Shown here: positions 53,434 through 61,857 of the stretch, piece after piece
Numbering within the stretch: the stretch's first letter is position 1
How the letters are laid out: each line of letters opens with the position of its first letter
Assembly: GCA_001898385.1 (NCBI GenBank)
Contig: MKTT01000074.1
Location: forward strand, 92,685-156,684
Direction: 5' to 3'
DNA length: 64,000 nucleotides
Source: Planctomycetales bacterium 71-10
Lineage (GTDB): Bacteria; Planctomycetota; Planctomycetia; Isosphaerales; Isosphaeraceae
Notes under the pieces: model-generated
Databases searched by the model: none
Told to the model about the DNA's origin: nothing
The model's input: the letters and a program-made list of their open reading frames with translations, nothing else
Made by a program: the position numbers and the translations under genes

Positions 53434-54693
53434 GTGGCGCGTGAGAAGATCGTCCTCGCCTACAGCGGCGGCCTCGATACGTCGGTGGCCGTCAAGTGGA
53501 TCAACGAAACGTACGACATGGACGTCATCGCCTACACCTGCGACCTCGGGCAGGGGCAGGACATCCACGCGATCCGCGACAAGGCGCTGCGGACCGGGGC
53601 GATCGAGGCCATCGCCGAGGACGCCCGCAACCTGTTCATCGACTACTTCGTCTGGCCGTCGCTCATGGCCGGCGCCCTGTACGAGGGCAAGTACCCGCTG
53701 GCCACGGCGCTGGGCCGGCCGCTGATCGCCCAGCTCATGGTGCGCGTCGCCCGCGAGCACGGCGCGACGGCCGTCGCCCACGGCTGCACCGGCAAGGGGA
53801 ACGACCAGGTCCGGTTCGACGTCACGTTCCAGACCCTCGCCCCCGACCTGAAGATCGTCGCCCCGGTCCGCGAGTGGAAGTGGACCCGCACCCAGGAGCT
53901 GGAGTTCGCCGCCAAGCACGGCATCGAGGTCGAGGCGACCAAGAAGTCGATCTTCAGCACCGACCAGAACATCTGGGGCCGCTCCATCGAGGCCGGCATC
54001 CTGGAGGACCCCTGGGTCGCGCCGCCGCCCGAGACCTTCCAGTGGACCGTCGCCCCCGAGGAAGCCCCGGACCAGGCCCAGGAGGTCGAGATCACCTTCG
54101 ACCAGGGCCGCCCCGTCGCCATCGACGGCAAGGAGATGGACGGCGTCGAGCTGATCGAGACGGCCAACAAGATCGCCGGCAAGCACGGCGTCGGCCGCAT
54201 CGACCACATCGAGAACCGCCTCGTCGGCATCAAGTCGCGCGAGATCTACGAGGCCCCCGGCGCCATCCTGCTCCACCACGCCCACAAGGAGCTGGAGACG
54301 CTCACGCTCTCCAAGGAGTCCGACCGCTTCAAGACCCTGGTCAGCCAGGCCTACGCCGACCTGATCTACAACGGCCTCTGGTTCAGCCAGCTCCACCAGG
54401 ACCTGATGGCGTTCACGGTCTCCAACCAGCAGTACGTCAGCGGCACGGTCCGCATGCGGCTGTACAAGGGCGGGATGATCGTCGTCGGCCGCAAGAGCCC
54501 CAACAGCCTCTACCGCCACGAGCTGGCGACGTACGAGGAGGGCGACCAGTACGACGCCACCGCGGCCATGGGCTTCATCAAGATCCACGGCCTCGGCCAG
54601 ACCACCCAGGCCAAGCACCAGTTGCTCAACAGCAAGGCCGGCGGCCCGCGCCTGGAACTCCCCAGCATCATCCCGCCCGACACCACGAAGTGA
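53434..54693 (+). CDS. argG: Argininosuccinate synthase
   Basis: This enzyme ligates citrulline and aspartate with ATP, the step before ArgH. It is 419 residues from GTG 53434. The N-type ATP pyrophosphatase loop is VLAYSGGLDTSVAVKW; HGCTGKGNDQVRFD, REWKWTR and SIFSTDQNIWGRSIE are family signatures. The ribosome site is weak. It follows the VapBC pair on the same strand. Confidence 0.96.
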   Translation: MAREKIVLAYSGGLDTSVAVKWINETYDMDVIAYTCDLGQGQDIHAIRDKALRTGAIEAIAEDARNLFIDYFVWPSLMAGALYEGKYPLATALGRPLIAQLMVRVAREHGATAVAHGCTGKGNDQVRFDVTFQTLAPDLKIVAPVREWKWTRTQELEFAAKHGIEVEATKKSIFSTDQNIWGRSIEAGILEDPWVAPPPETFQWTVAPEEAPDQAQEVEITFDQGRPVAIDGKEMDGVELIETANKIAGKHGVGRIDHIENRLVGIKSREIYEAPGAILLHHAHKELETLTLSKESDRFKTLVSQAYADLIYNGLWFSQLHQDLMAFTVSNQQYVSGTVRMRLYKGGMIVVGRKSPNSLYRHELATYEEGDQYDATAAMGFIKIHGLGQTTQAKHQLLNSKAGGPRLELPSIIPPDTTK

Positions 54694-54747
54694 CCCCCGC
54701 GCCGGCCGCCCCCCTCGGGGCGGCCGGTCATGCGAAGGGAGCGACGC

Positions 54748-55032
54748 ATGGCGACGAGCACGACCCGCCCCGCGGGCAACGAAGCGACGATCCTCGGCCG
54801 ACTCCTGTCGCGAGGAGACGACCCCATGCCCGTCGACCTGGCCCGCTACATCACGACCCTGGATTTCACCGGCGAGGACCGGGCGCGGATGGACGACCTC
54901 GCCGCCCGCAACCGTGAAGACGCCCTCTCGCCCGAAGAGCGGGCCGAATTGGAGGACTTCGCCAGGGCCGGCACGGTCCTGGCCATCCTCCAGTCCAAGG
55001 CCCGTCGCGCCCTGGCCGGCGCACGGCCCTGA
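54748..55032 (+). CDS. Small protein paired with HNH endonuclease
   Basis: This is 94 residues from ATG 54748 (MATSTTRPAGNEATILGRLL) after AAGGGAG. It is helical and acidic, with LSPEERAELEDFARAGTVLAILQSKARRAL. I have seen this form regularly encoded directly before HNH proteins in planctomycetes and cyanobacteria; the gene here ends one base before the HNH start. Its role (perhaps an inhibitor or partner of the nuclease) is inference. Confidence 0.75.
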   Translation: MATSTTRPAGNEATILGRLLSRGDDPMPVDLARYITTLDFTGEDRARMDDLAARNREDALSPEERAELEDFARAGTVLAILQSKARRALAGARP

Positions 55033-55033
55033 T

Positions 55034-55435
55034 ATGGAATCCGCCCTCGTTCGGCTCGTGCGGGAGCGGGCCGGGGATCGCTGCGAATACTGCCGGATGC
55101 CGCAGGCGTTCGAGCGGACGCCGTTCCAGGTCGATCACGTCATCGCCCGGAAACACGGCGGGCCGACCTCGCCGGGCAACCTTTGCCTGAGCTGCTTTTA
55201 CTGCAACAGCTTCAAGGGCTCGGACATCGCGACCCTCTCGCCCGACTCGCGCCGGCTCGTCGCCCTCTACAACCCTCGGACTCAGAACTGGCCCCGCCAC
55301 TTTCGATGGCGGGGCGCGCATCTCCAGGGCCGGACGGAGACGGCCCGTGCGACGATCATCCTGCTCAGGATCAATGAACCCTTGAGGATCGAACTCCGTT
55401 CGGCCCTGATCGCGGAAGGGATTGACTTCGACTGA
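55034..55435 (+). CDS. HNH endonuclease
   Basis: This is 133 residues from ATG 55034, one base after the stop of its small partner; the track start is inside that gene. HNH/zinc features are RCEYCRMPQAFERTPFQVDHVIARKHGG, LCLSCFYCNSFKGSDIA and LYNPRTQNWPRHFRW. The C-terminus ends RATIILLRINEPLRIELRSALI. It is a single-domain nuclease of a widespread HNH group; whether it acts in defence or a mobile-element context is unknown. Confidence 0.9.
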   Translation: MESALVRLVRERAGDRCEYCRMPQAFERTPFQVDHVIARKHGGPTSPGNLCLSCFYCNSFKGSDIATLSPDSRRLVALYNPRTQNWPRHFRWRGAHLQGRTETARATIILLRINEPLRIELRSALIAEGIDFD

Positions 55436-55465
55436 CGCAGATCGGTCGTCGTCCCCGCCGCACCG

Positions 55466-56644
55466 TCACGACGCCGGCCGCACCGAGATCCGGAACTCGC
55501 CCGTGCCGGACAGCGGCTTCGCGTGGCGGACGGCGACGAAGTAGTCGCGAGACTCGGTCAGGCGGACGGTCATCGACAGGTTCGAGCCCTCGGCGGCGTA
55601 GAGCCGGCCGGCGGCCGAGTCGCGGTCGCGCTGGACGGAGAGGAGCAGGGGGGTGACGCCCTCGGCCCGGATCGCGAACAGGCCCGGCCTCGCGGGGCGG
55701 AAACGGTAGCGCGCCACCTGACCGGCCGCGGCGATCGCGCCGGCCTTCGGCGGGTCGCCCGCGACCAGGGCGGACTCGGCGGGCTGTTCCACACCCGCCT
55801 TCGGGTAGGCGAGGTTCGCCATCACCTTGTCCATCGGCGAGAGGGCGGCGTTGTTGGGCGACACGAACGGCGAACCGTCGGCGTAGCGGGCCAGGCCGGC
55901 GGGGAACTGGTACATCATGATCGACGACGGGTCGAACATGCCGGCCTCGATCGGCCCGCCCCGGTACACGTCGATGATCTGCTCTCGGATCGTACGCGGG
56001 CTCCAGTTGTTCGGCGGCGCGCCGAAGACGCGGTTCGCCGCCGCCTCGTCCCAGACGATCGGGCGGTCCGGCCTCATATGTTCGTGGATGAACCCGAGCG
56101 CGTGGCCGAACTCGTGGAGGATGACCCGGCTGAACTCCGCCCGCAGGAACGCCGGGTCGCTCGCCAGCGACGGGTGGAAGACCAGGTTCATCGCCGGCTG
56201 CCCGCCCTGGCGCACGACGCCCAGGCAGTCGGACCCCAGGTACGAGCAGTACGTCCCGTAGCCGATCCCCAGCTGCGGCAGCGGCAGGACGTTCACCGTG
56301 ATGTGGGCCGTCGGCTGGTCGAAGTCGAACGCGACGTCGGCGTAGTCGCTCCAGGTCGGCGCGATGTCGCGCACGGCCTGGCGGATCCGCGAGCCCCAGG
56401 CGTCCGCGCCGTTCAGGAAGCCGACGTGCAGCTTCGAGCCCGTCGGCCAGCGCTTCGACAGGTCGAGCGCCGCGCGGCTCGGCCGGGCCTCGGTCTCCGG
56501 CCGCCTCGGGTCGATCGGCCCGCCCGCCGCCTGGTTGGCGCAATAGCCCATCGCGGGCGGCAGGTCGAGAGGGGTCGCGGGGCCCCCCTCGCCTTCGGGG
56601 ATGAACGGAGACACGTCGACCGGCAGCGGATCCATGGCGGCCAT
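55466..56644 (-). CDS. Astacin-like metalloprotease (metzincin) with C-terminal PPC-like domain
   Basis: This is 392 residues from ATG 56644 after AGGAG at seven bases. Residues 177-187 carry the metzincin site HEFGHALGFIH, followed by the astacin-type EHMRPDRP, and the Met-turn SIMMYQ at 241-246. The N-terminal 60 residues look like a propeptide; no signal peptide is visible. The C-terminal 110 residues (ARYRFRPARPGLFAIRAEG, YFVAVRHAKPLSGTGEFRISV) form a PPC-like beta sandwich common in secreted bacterial proteases. It starts 35 bases after the caspase gene, so the two proteases are cotranscribed. Confidence 0.9.
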   Translation of the reverse strand: MAAMDPLPVDVSPFIPEGEGGPATPLDLPPAMGYCANQAAGGPIDPRRPETEARPSRAALDLSKRWPTGSKLHVGFLNGADAWGSRIRQAVRDIAPTWSDYADVAFDFDQPTAHITVNVLPLPQLGIGYGTYCSYLGSDCLGVVRQGGQPAMNLVFHPSLASDPAFLRAEFSRVILHEFGHALGFIHEHMRPDRPIVWDEAAANRVFGAPPNNWSPRTIREQIIDVYRGGPIEAGMFDPSSIMMYQFPAGLARYADGSPFVSPNNAALSPMDKVMANLAYPKAGVEQPAESALVAGDPPKAGAIAAAGQVARYRFRPARPGLFAIRAEGVTPLLLSVQRDRDSAAGRLYAAEGSNLSMTVRLTESRDYFVAVRHAKPLSGTGEFRISVRPAS

Positions 56645-56679
56645 GGGGAGACTCCTGGGGTTCGTGGCGGGGATGGGGA

Positions 56680-59022
56680 TCAGATCGAGGCGGGGGCGAG
56701 GGCCGGCCGTCGGGCGGTCCAGAGGAGGCCGGGGACGAGGGCGTCGGCCACCTCGTCCAGCAGGGGGGCGCGAGGGGACTCGACGCCGAGGGCGGCGACG
56801 GCGTCGGCCGCGGCCGGGAGCAGCGGGGCGAGGAGGGGCAGGCCGCGGGCCAGGGCGTCGCGGAACGCCTCGCGCGCGCCCGCCGGGTCGCCCCCGCGCA
56901 TCCGGAGCAGGCCCAGCAGGGCGTGGCCGTCGGGGAGGCCGGGGAAGCGGTCGACCAGCCGATCGGCCAGGTCGGCCGGCGCGTCGGGACGCCCTTCGCG
57001 CAGCCGCAGGAGGCCGACGAGCATGCCGACGACCGGGTCGAGGGGCGACGACCTCAGCAGCCGCTCGCCCGCCGCGGCGGCGAGCCGGGCTTCGCCCTCG
57101 CGGACGAGCCGCTGGAGCGCGGCGACCGGGCGGGCCGTCTCCGGCGCCTCGCCCCGCGCGGGGGGCATGAAGAGCGCGACGTCGACGCGGGCGTCCGGCC
57201 CCTGATGCACGACCAGCTCCGTCGTGCGGCCGTCGAGGACCACCGTCGCGAAGGTGGTCGCCCGCCGCGCCGGCTCGGCGACGGTCAGGAAGTACGGCCC
57301 CGCGGGGAGTTCCCGGTCGAGCCGGCCCGTCGCGCCGGCCCTCGTCAGGCGTCCCGGCTCGCCGGCCTCGCCGCCCATCGGCCGGATCCGCACCTCCAGC
57401 GCGTCGAGGTAATCGGCGACGCCGCCGGGCGTGGCCAGCCGCCGCGCCAGGTCCGCATCGACGACCCGCCCCGGCGCGGGGACGACGACCTCGCCGGACA
57501 CGACGAGCTGGATCCCCTGGAACGCGCCTCCCCCGCCGCGGAGGGGGCGGGACCGGCCGCCGTCGTCCGCCCGGAGATCCAGCGGGACGTCCCCCCCCGG
57601 CGCGAGGGCGACGACCTCCTCGACGGCTTGGCCCTCGGGCGGTCGCATCCGGGCGCGGTAGACGCCGGGGGCGAGGCCGGCGCAAACCAGCCGGCCCAGG
57701 CCGACGGCGTCGCGGACCGGGGAGCCCGCCGAGTCCAGCAGCTCGATCGCCGCCATCGGGTCGTCGGCCGAGATCGTCAGCCGGGCGGGGGCGTCCGGGG
57801 CCGCGTCGACGATCGGCTCGCGATCGGGCTTCGCCGCCGCGGCGAGCGCCGGCGCGAGCTTCAACGGATGGCGGGTCGGGTCGTCGTAGACCTCGCGCAC
57901 CGCCGGCGGCGGCCCTTCGAGGCCCGCCCGGGGGGCGACCTGGACCATGTAGAACCGCGGGGCCAGCGGGATGTCCACCGGGGAACCCGCCAGGACGTCG
58001 CGGGGGGGCTCGGGGGGCAGGCCCTCGCCGAAGACGCGGACATCGGCCACCTTCGTCCCCGACGCGACGCCGGGAGGCGTCTCCGGCTCGACGCGGAGGC
58101 GCACGGCCGGTGCCGCGTCCAGCGTCTTCAGGACCGGGTCGCCGCCGTGGTCGCCCCCGAGCCTCGGGCGCTGGGGCTGCGCCTCGACGCCCTCGCCGCC
58201 GCCCACGAACGCCCCGCGCGACAGGCCCTCGAACCCCTCCCGCAGGTAGCGGAACAGTCGCCCGGCCCGGACCTCGTACGACCCGGTCATGGGGGAGTAC
58301 GCCTTGGCCGAACCCTCGCCGTCGAGGCCCTTCAGGAGCATGTCGGAGAACAGGCCCTCGCCCTCCAGGGCGGTCAGGCCCAGGGCGGTGGCATTGTAGA
58401 TGTATTGATCGGTCGGGATGCGGCCCCGGTGGGGCGTCAGCCGGCCGACGCGGGCGATCTCCTCCCGGTCGAGGCGGTTCCGGCAGCAGTCGAAGAAGAA
58501 GAACTGCTCGCGGCAGCTCGTCGCCAGGAACGTCCGGGTGAGGGACGGGATGCTGACGGCGAGCCTCGGGGCCGTCGGGTCGTAGTCGGCCGGGACGAGG
58601 GCGTCCTCGACGTCGTTCCCCAGCGCGTCGGTCGCGGCGGACAGGCCGTGGCCCGAGTAGTAGACGTAGAGCCGTTCGCCCCGGTCGCCCGCCCGGTCGT
58701 GGACCTCGCGCACGGCCCTGTTGATCTGGTCGAACCCCGCCTCTCGCCGGTTCGAGAGCGCGGCGAGCCGGTCCAGCCGCCGGCGGACGGCCGCAAGCCG
58801 TTCGGGGGGGAGGGCCATGGCGTCGAGGATCGGCCCGAGCGCCTCGTCGTCGTTCGGGCCCAGGAGCAGGATCAGGTCGTCCTCGGCGACCCCGCGGGCG
58901 TTGCCGGGGTCGAGGAGCCATTCCGCCATCCGGATCGCGTCGCCGACCGGACGGGCCAGCGGGCCGAACCGGGCCGACTCGCGATAGGCGTTGATCCCGA
59001 TGACGACGGCGTAGTTGGGCAC
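56680..59022 (-). CDS. Caspase-family (C14) protein with PEGA/Ig-like and TPR-like regions
   Basis: This is 780 residues from GTG 59022 (VPNYAVVIGIN), which has GGAGG eight bases upstream; the track ATG 13 codons earlier has no such site. The caspase p20-like domain covers residues 1-260, with His125 in YVYYSGHG and the catalytic Cys180 in FFFFDCCRNR. Two beta-rich segments follow (RLRVEPETPPG..., ARLTISADDPMAAIELLDSAG...). The C-terminus is helical, with TPR-like GDPAGAREAFRDALARG. No signal peptide, so probably cytosolic. It lies between vsr and the astacin-like gene on the same strand. Confidence 0.88.
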   Translation of the reverse strand: MPNYAVVIGINAYRESARFGPLARPVGDAIRMAEWLLDPGNARGVAEDDLILLLGPNDDEALGPILDAMALPPERLAAVRRRLDRLAALSNRREAGFDQINRAVREVHDRAGDRGERLYVYYSGHGLSAATDALGNDVEDALVPADYDPTAPRLAVSIPSLTRTFLATSCREQFFFFDCCRNRLDREEIARVGRLTPHRGRIPTDQYIYNATALGLTALEGEGLFSDMLLKGLDGEGSAKAYSPMTGSYEVRAGRLFRYLREGFEGLSRGAFVGGGEGVEAQPQRPRLGGDHGGDPVLKTLDAAPAVRLRVEPETPPGVASGTKVADVRVFGEGLPPEPPRDVLAGSPVDIPLAPRFYMVQVAPRAGLEGPPPAVREVYDDPTRHPLKLAPALAAAAKPDREPIVDAAPDAPARLTISADDPMAAIELLDSAGSPVRDAVGLGRLVCAGLAPGVYRARMRPPEGQAVEEVVALAPGGDVPLDLRADDGGRSRPLRGGGGAFQGIQLVVSGEVVVPAPGRVVDADLARRLATPGGVADYLDALEVRIRPMGGEAGEPGRLTRAGATGRLDRELPAGPYFLTVAEPARRATTFATVVLDGRTTELVVHQGPDARVDVALFMPPARGEAPETARPVAALQRLVREGEARLAAAAGERLLRSSPLDPVVGMLVGLLRLREGRPDAPADLADRLVDRFPGLPDGHALLGLLRMRGGDPAGAREAFRDALARGLPLLAPLLPAAADAVAALGVESPRAPLLDEVADALVPGLLWTARRPALAPASI

Positions 59023-59097
59023 GGGCGTCCCCTCCGGAGCGGCGCGACCATCGCGCGGCATCCGTGGAATACGCTCGCGGCCCGGGGCCGCCCGATT

Positions 59098-59541
59098 TCA
59101 CGAATCCGGGGATTCCTCCGCTTTCCCCGCCGATCGGGCCCGCTCCAGCAGGGCGGCGACGCGGGCGACGCAGGCGTCGAGGTCCTTCTCCACCTCGTGC
59201 CCCCACAGCCGGAGCACCGACCAACCCTCGCGGCGGAGCCTGGCGAAGTTGCGGCGGTCGCGGGCCCGGTTGCGCTCGATCTTCGCCCGCCAGAAGTCCG
59301 ACAGCTTGTGCTTCCACAGCGGGTAGCGCCAGCCGTGCCAGAAGTCGCCGTCGACGAACACCACGACGCGCGCCTTCGTGAACACGAAATCGGGCTTGCC
59401 GGGCAGGGGCTTGTAGTTGCGTCGATACCGCCAGCCCAGGCGGTGGAAGGCCGAGGAGACCTTCCGCTCAAGCGACGTGTTCTTCCCTTTCACCGCCTGC
59501 ATCGTCCGCCGGCGCTGGTCGGGCGTCAGGTTGTCGGCCAC
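59098..59541 (-). CDS. vsr: Very-short-patch mismatch endonuclease
   Basis: A 147-residue enzyme that nicks at T:G mismatches arising from deamination of 5-methylcytosine. Family features are MQAVKGKNTSLERKVSSAFHRLGWRYR, the catalytic Asp in PGKPDFVF, and VVVFVDGDFWHGW. It overlaps the C5 methyltransferase by 74 bases in another frame, a common dcm-vsr arrangement. Confidence 0.95.
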   Translation of the reverse strand: MADNLTPDQRRRTMQAVKGKNTSLERKVSSAFHRLGWRYRRNYKPLPGKPDFVFTKARVVVFVDGDFWHGWRYPLWKHKLSDFWRAKIERNRARDRRNFARLRREGWSVLRLWGHEVEKDLDACVARVAALLERARSAGKAEESPDS

Positions 59542-60700
59542 GAGGGGTCCTCCGCGCGATCGAGGCCGCGGCCGGCGTCAGGACGTGGCGGTCGATCCAT
59601 TGGACGACCGGCACGCACACGGCGTCGCCGAAGCCGAACAGGTCCTGCACCGTGTTGCCGGTCAGCGGGAAGTCGGGCGCCCCCTGCAACCGGGCGTACT
59701 CCCGGGGCGACATCCATCGCATGCGGAGCCGGCCCGCCTCCGCCACGACCACGATCTGCCGGGCGCTGCCGCCGCGAGGCGTCCGCAGGCAGCCGGCGAC
59801 GCCGTCGAAGCGGACCTCCGCACGGGTCGTGCCGTCGCGCTTGCGGCGGTAGATCGTGCCGACGAACGTCTCGCCGGCCGCGACCATCGCGTCGACCCGC
59901 TCGCGGTGGCGGTCGTGCATCATCGCCCGGTGCTTCGCCACCGCCGCCTCGTCCCACCAGTCCTGGGCGTCGTCGCGGTCGATCGCCGTGGCCACGCCCG
60001 GCGGCCGGCCCGTCGGCGCGGGGACGTCGAAGGCCAGCCAGCCCGTCGGCAGGTCGATCGACCGCATCAATTCCACCAGCCGTTTCGGCCGGACGCGGCG
60101 GTCGGCCGTCTCCAGCCGCTCGGCCCAGGCGTCGACCATCCATCCCGACGGCGACCGGGGCACGACGCCCGGCGGGTCGGCCCGGTCGTCCACGCCGACC
60201 ACGAACACCCGCGGCCGGCTCTGCGGGACGAACATGGCGGCGTCCAGCGTGAAGGCGTCCAGCCGATACCCCAGCCCCGCCAGCGCCCTCGCGGCGGCCT
60301 CGAAGTCCCGGCCCCCCGCCGAGGTCAGGAAGCCGGCCACGTTCTCCAGCAGCACCAGCGGCGGCCGACGCCCCCCCAGGGCCTCCATCGCCCGCACGAA
60401 CCCGAAGAAGGTCGACGAGTGCGACCCCTCGAACCCCCGCCCCCGCCCGGCCAGCGACAGGTCCACGCACGGGAACGACGCCGTCGCCAGCGCCGGGAGG
60501 CCCGAGATCCGGGACGCCACCTCGGCCGTCCCCCAGACGTCCCCCAGGTGGAAGTGCCCGTCGTCTCCGAACCGGCCGACGTACAACTGCCGCTTCTTGG
60601 GGTCCACGTCGTTCGCGTAGGTGCACGACCACCCCGACGCCTCGAGCGCCTCGCGCACCAGGCCGATCCCCGCGAAGAACTCGCAGAACGCCTTGCCCAT
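59468..60700 (-). CDS. C5-cytosine DNA methyltransferase
   Basis: A 410-residue enzyme. Motif I is CEFFAGIGLVREALEASGW, the catalytic motif IV SFPCVDLSLAGRGRGF, motif VI LLENVAGFLTS, motif VIII QSRPRVFVVG, and the C-terminal motifs are PREYARLQGAPDFPLTGN and QDLFGFGDAVCVPVV. The catalytic Cys lies in FPCVDLS rather than the usual PPCQ. It is followed by an overlapping vsr and no restriction gene, so a Dcm-like or solitary methyltransferase is likely. Target sequence unknown. Confidence 0.93.
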   Translation of the reverse strand: MGKAFCEFFAGIGLVREALEASGWSCTYANDVDPKKRQLYVGRFGDDGHFHLGDVWGTAEVASRISGLPALATASFPCVDLSLAGRGRGFEGSHSSTFFGFVRAMEALGGRRPPLVLLENVAGFLTSAGGRDFEAAARALAGLGYRLDAFTLDAAMFVPQSRPRVFVVGVDDRADPPGVVPRSPSGWMVDAWAERLETADRRVRPKRLVELMRSIDLPTGWLAFDVPAPTGRPPGVATAIDRDDAQDWWDEAAVAKHRAMMHDRHRERVDAMVAAGETFVGTIYRRKRDGTTRAEVRFDGVAGCLRTPRGGSARQIVVVAEAGRLRMRWMSPREYARLQGAPDFPLTGNTVQDLFGFGDAVCVPVVQWIDRHVLTPAAASIARRTPRGRQPDARPAPADDAGGEREEHVA

Positions 60701-60774
60701 CGGTCGCCCCCCGGCCAGCCGTCGACCCCCACTAGCCTACCACACGACGGCCGCCGGAATTTCACCCAGGCTTA

Positions 60775-60802
60775 TTGACCCCGTAAATCGCCCGGGTATT
60801 AT
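60775..60802 (+). promoter_or_regulatory. Strong promoter before the DUF2239 gene, with direct repeats
   Basis: TTGACC, 16 bases, TATTAT. The octamer TATTGACC occurs at 60773-60780 and again at 60800-60807, bracketing the promoter; these could be operator half-sites. Confidence 0.55.
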
Positions 60803-60845
60803 TGACCAACCAATTAACCCGGATTTAATGCCGAAGGAGGGGGCG

Positions 60846-61430
60846 ATGGAGGAGGAACGGACCTACACGGCCTTCGCGGGGGAGCACCTGGTCGCCGCGG
60901 GGGGGCTGAGGGCCATGCTGGGGAAGGTGAAGTCCTACCTGGACGACGGCGGGGAGGAGCGAGTCCTGATCTTCGAGGACTGGACCGGCCGGCAGGTGGA
61001 CTTCGACTTCCGGGGGACGCCCGAGGAGGTGCTGGACCGGGCCGATCCGGGCGGGCCGAGGACCGGGCCGGGGCGGCCGAAGTTGGGGGTGGTGGCCCGG
61101 GAGGTCACGCTCCTGCCCCGGCACTGGGAATGGCTGGAGCGGCAGCCGAGCGGGGCGTCGGCGGCCCTGCGGCGGCTGGTCGACGAGGCCCGCAAGCGGG
61201 AGCCGGGCCGGGAGCGGGCCCGACTGGCCCGCGAGGCCGCCAGCAAGGTGATGTGGGCGATGGCCGGCGACCTGCCCAACTTCGAGGAAGCCTCGCGGGC
61301 CCTGTTCGGCCGCGACCAGGCCCGGTTCGAGAAGCTCATCGCCGCGTGGCCGAAGGACCTGCGGAAGCACCTGGCCCGGCTGGTCCGCGAGGCCGCCGGG
61401 ATGGAGGAGGAGCCGGCCGCCGGCGGGTGA
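60846..61430 (+). CDS. DUF2239 family protein
   Basis: This is 194 residues from ATG 60846 with AAGGAGG five bases before it. The family signature is clear: YTAFAGEHLVAAGGL at the start, LIFEDWTGRQVDFDFRG, then the basic stretch GPGRPKLGVVAREVTLLPRHWEWLERQPSGASAALRRLVDEARK. DUF2239 has no established function; the RPKLGVVARE...HWEWL part suggests nucleic-acid or protein binding. It converges with the next gene, the two stops being four bases apart. Confidence 0.88.
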   Translation: MEEERTYTAFAGEHLVAAGGLRAMLGKVKSYLDDGGEERVLIFEDWTGRQVDFDFRGTPEEVLDRADPGGPRTGPGRPKLGVVAREVTLLPRHWEWLERQPSGASAALRRLVDEARKREPGRERARLAREAASKVMWAMAGDLPNFEEASRALFGRDQARFEKLIAAWPKDLRKHLARLVREAAGMEEEPAAGG

Positions 61431-61434
61431 CCCG

Positions 61435-61716
61435 TCAGCCCGGCCGCCGCTCCTCGACCATCGTCCAGCGGGCCTCGATCGGGGCGTCCATGTCGTCGAC
61501 CTCCGGCTTCTCCTGGAAGCGGAAGGTCGCGACGTGGACGCCCTGCTTCCGCATGAGATAGGCGACCAGGCGGCGGTCCCAGCCCAGCTTGTGCAGGATG
61601 AACGCGGCCAGCAGGGCCGTGGCCGCGAAGGCCGCCATGACGATCGCCAGGAACGCGACGACGGCCAGCACGAGGGCCAGGATCGAGAACTGGAGGAGGC
61701 GAGCGAGCAGCGGCAT
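61435..61716 (-). CDS. Small membrane protein
   Basis: A 93-residue protein with one long or two short hydrophobic helices (LLQFSILALVLAVVAFLAIVMAAFAATALLAAFIL), then a soluble tail (RRLVAYLMRKQGVHVATFRFQEKPEVDDMD). No family is recognised. The frame shows normal codon use, and it converges with DUF2239. Confidence 0.55.
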   Translation of the reverse strand: MPLLARLLQFSILALVLAVVAFLAIVMAAFAATALLAAFILHKLGWDRRLVAYLMRKQGVHVATFRFQEKPEVDDMDAPIEARWTMVEERRPG

Positions 61717-61780
61717 GGGCGGGCCTCGGTCGGGTCGGGGGCCTCGGTCGCGAAGGCCATCCTACCACGACCTTCGTCGG

Positions 61781-61809
61781 TTGCGGTATCGGGGCCGATC
61801 CGTTAGGAT
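61781..61809 (+). promoter_or_regulatory. Candidate promoter of the polytopic membrane protein gene
   Basis: TTGCGG, 17 bases, TAGGAT, with possible starts at 61828 and 61858. Confidence 0.45.
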
Positions 61810-61857
61810 CGCCCGCGACGGACTCACATGGATTCGACCTCATGGATGGGACCCCGG

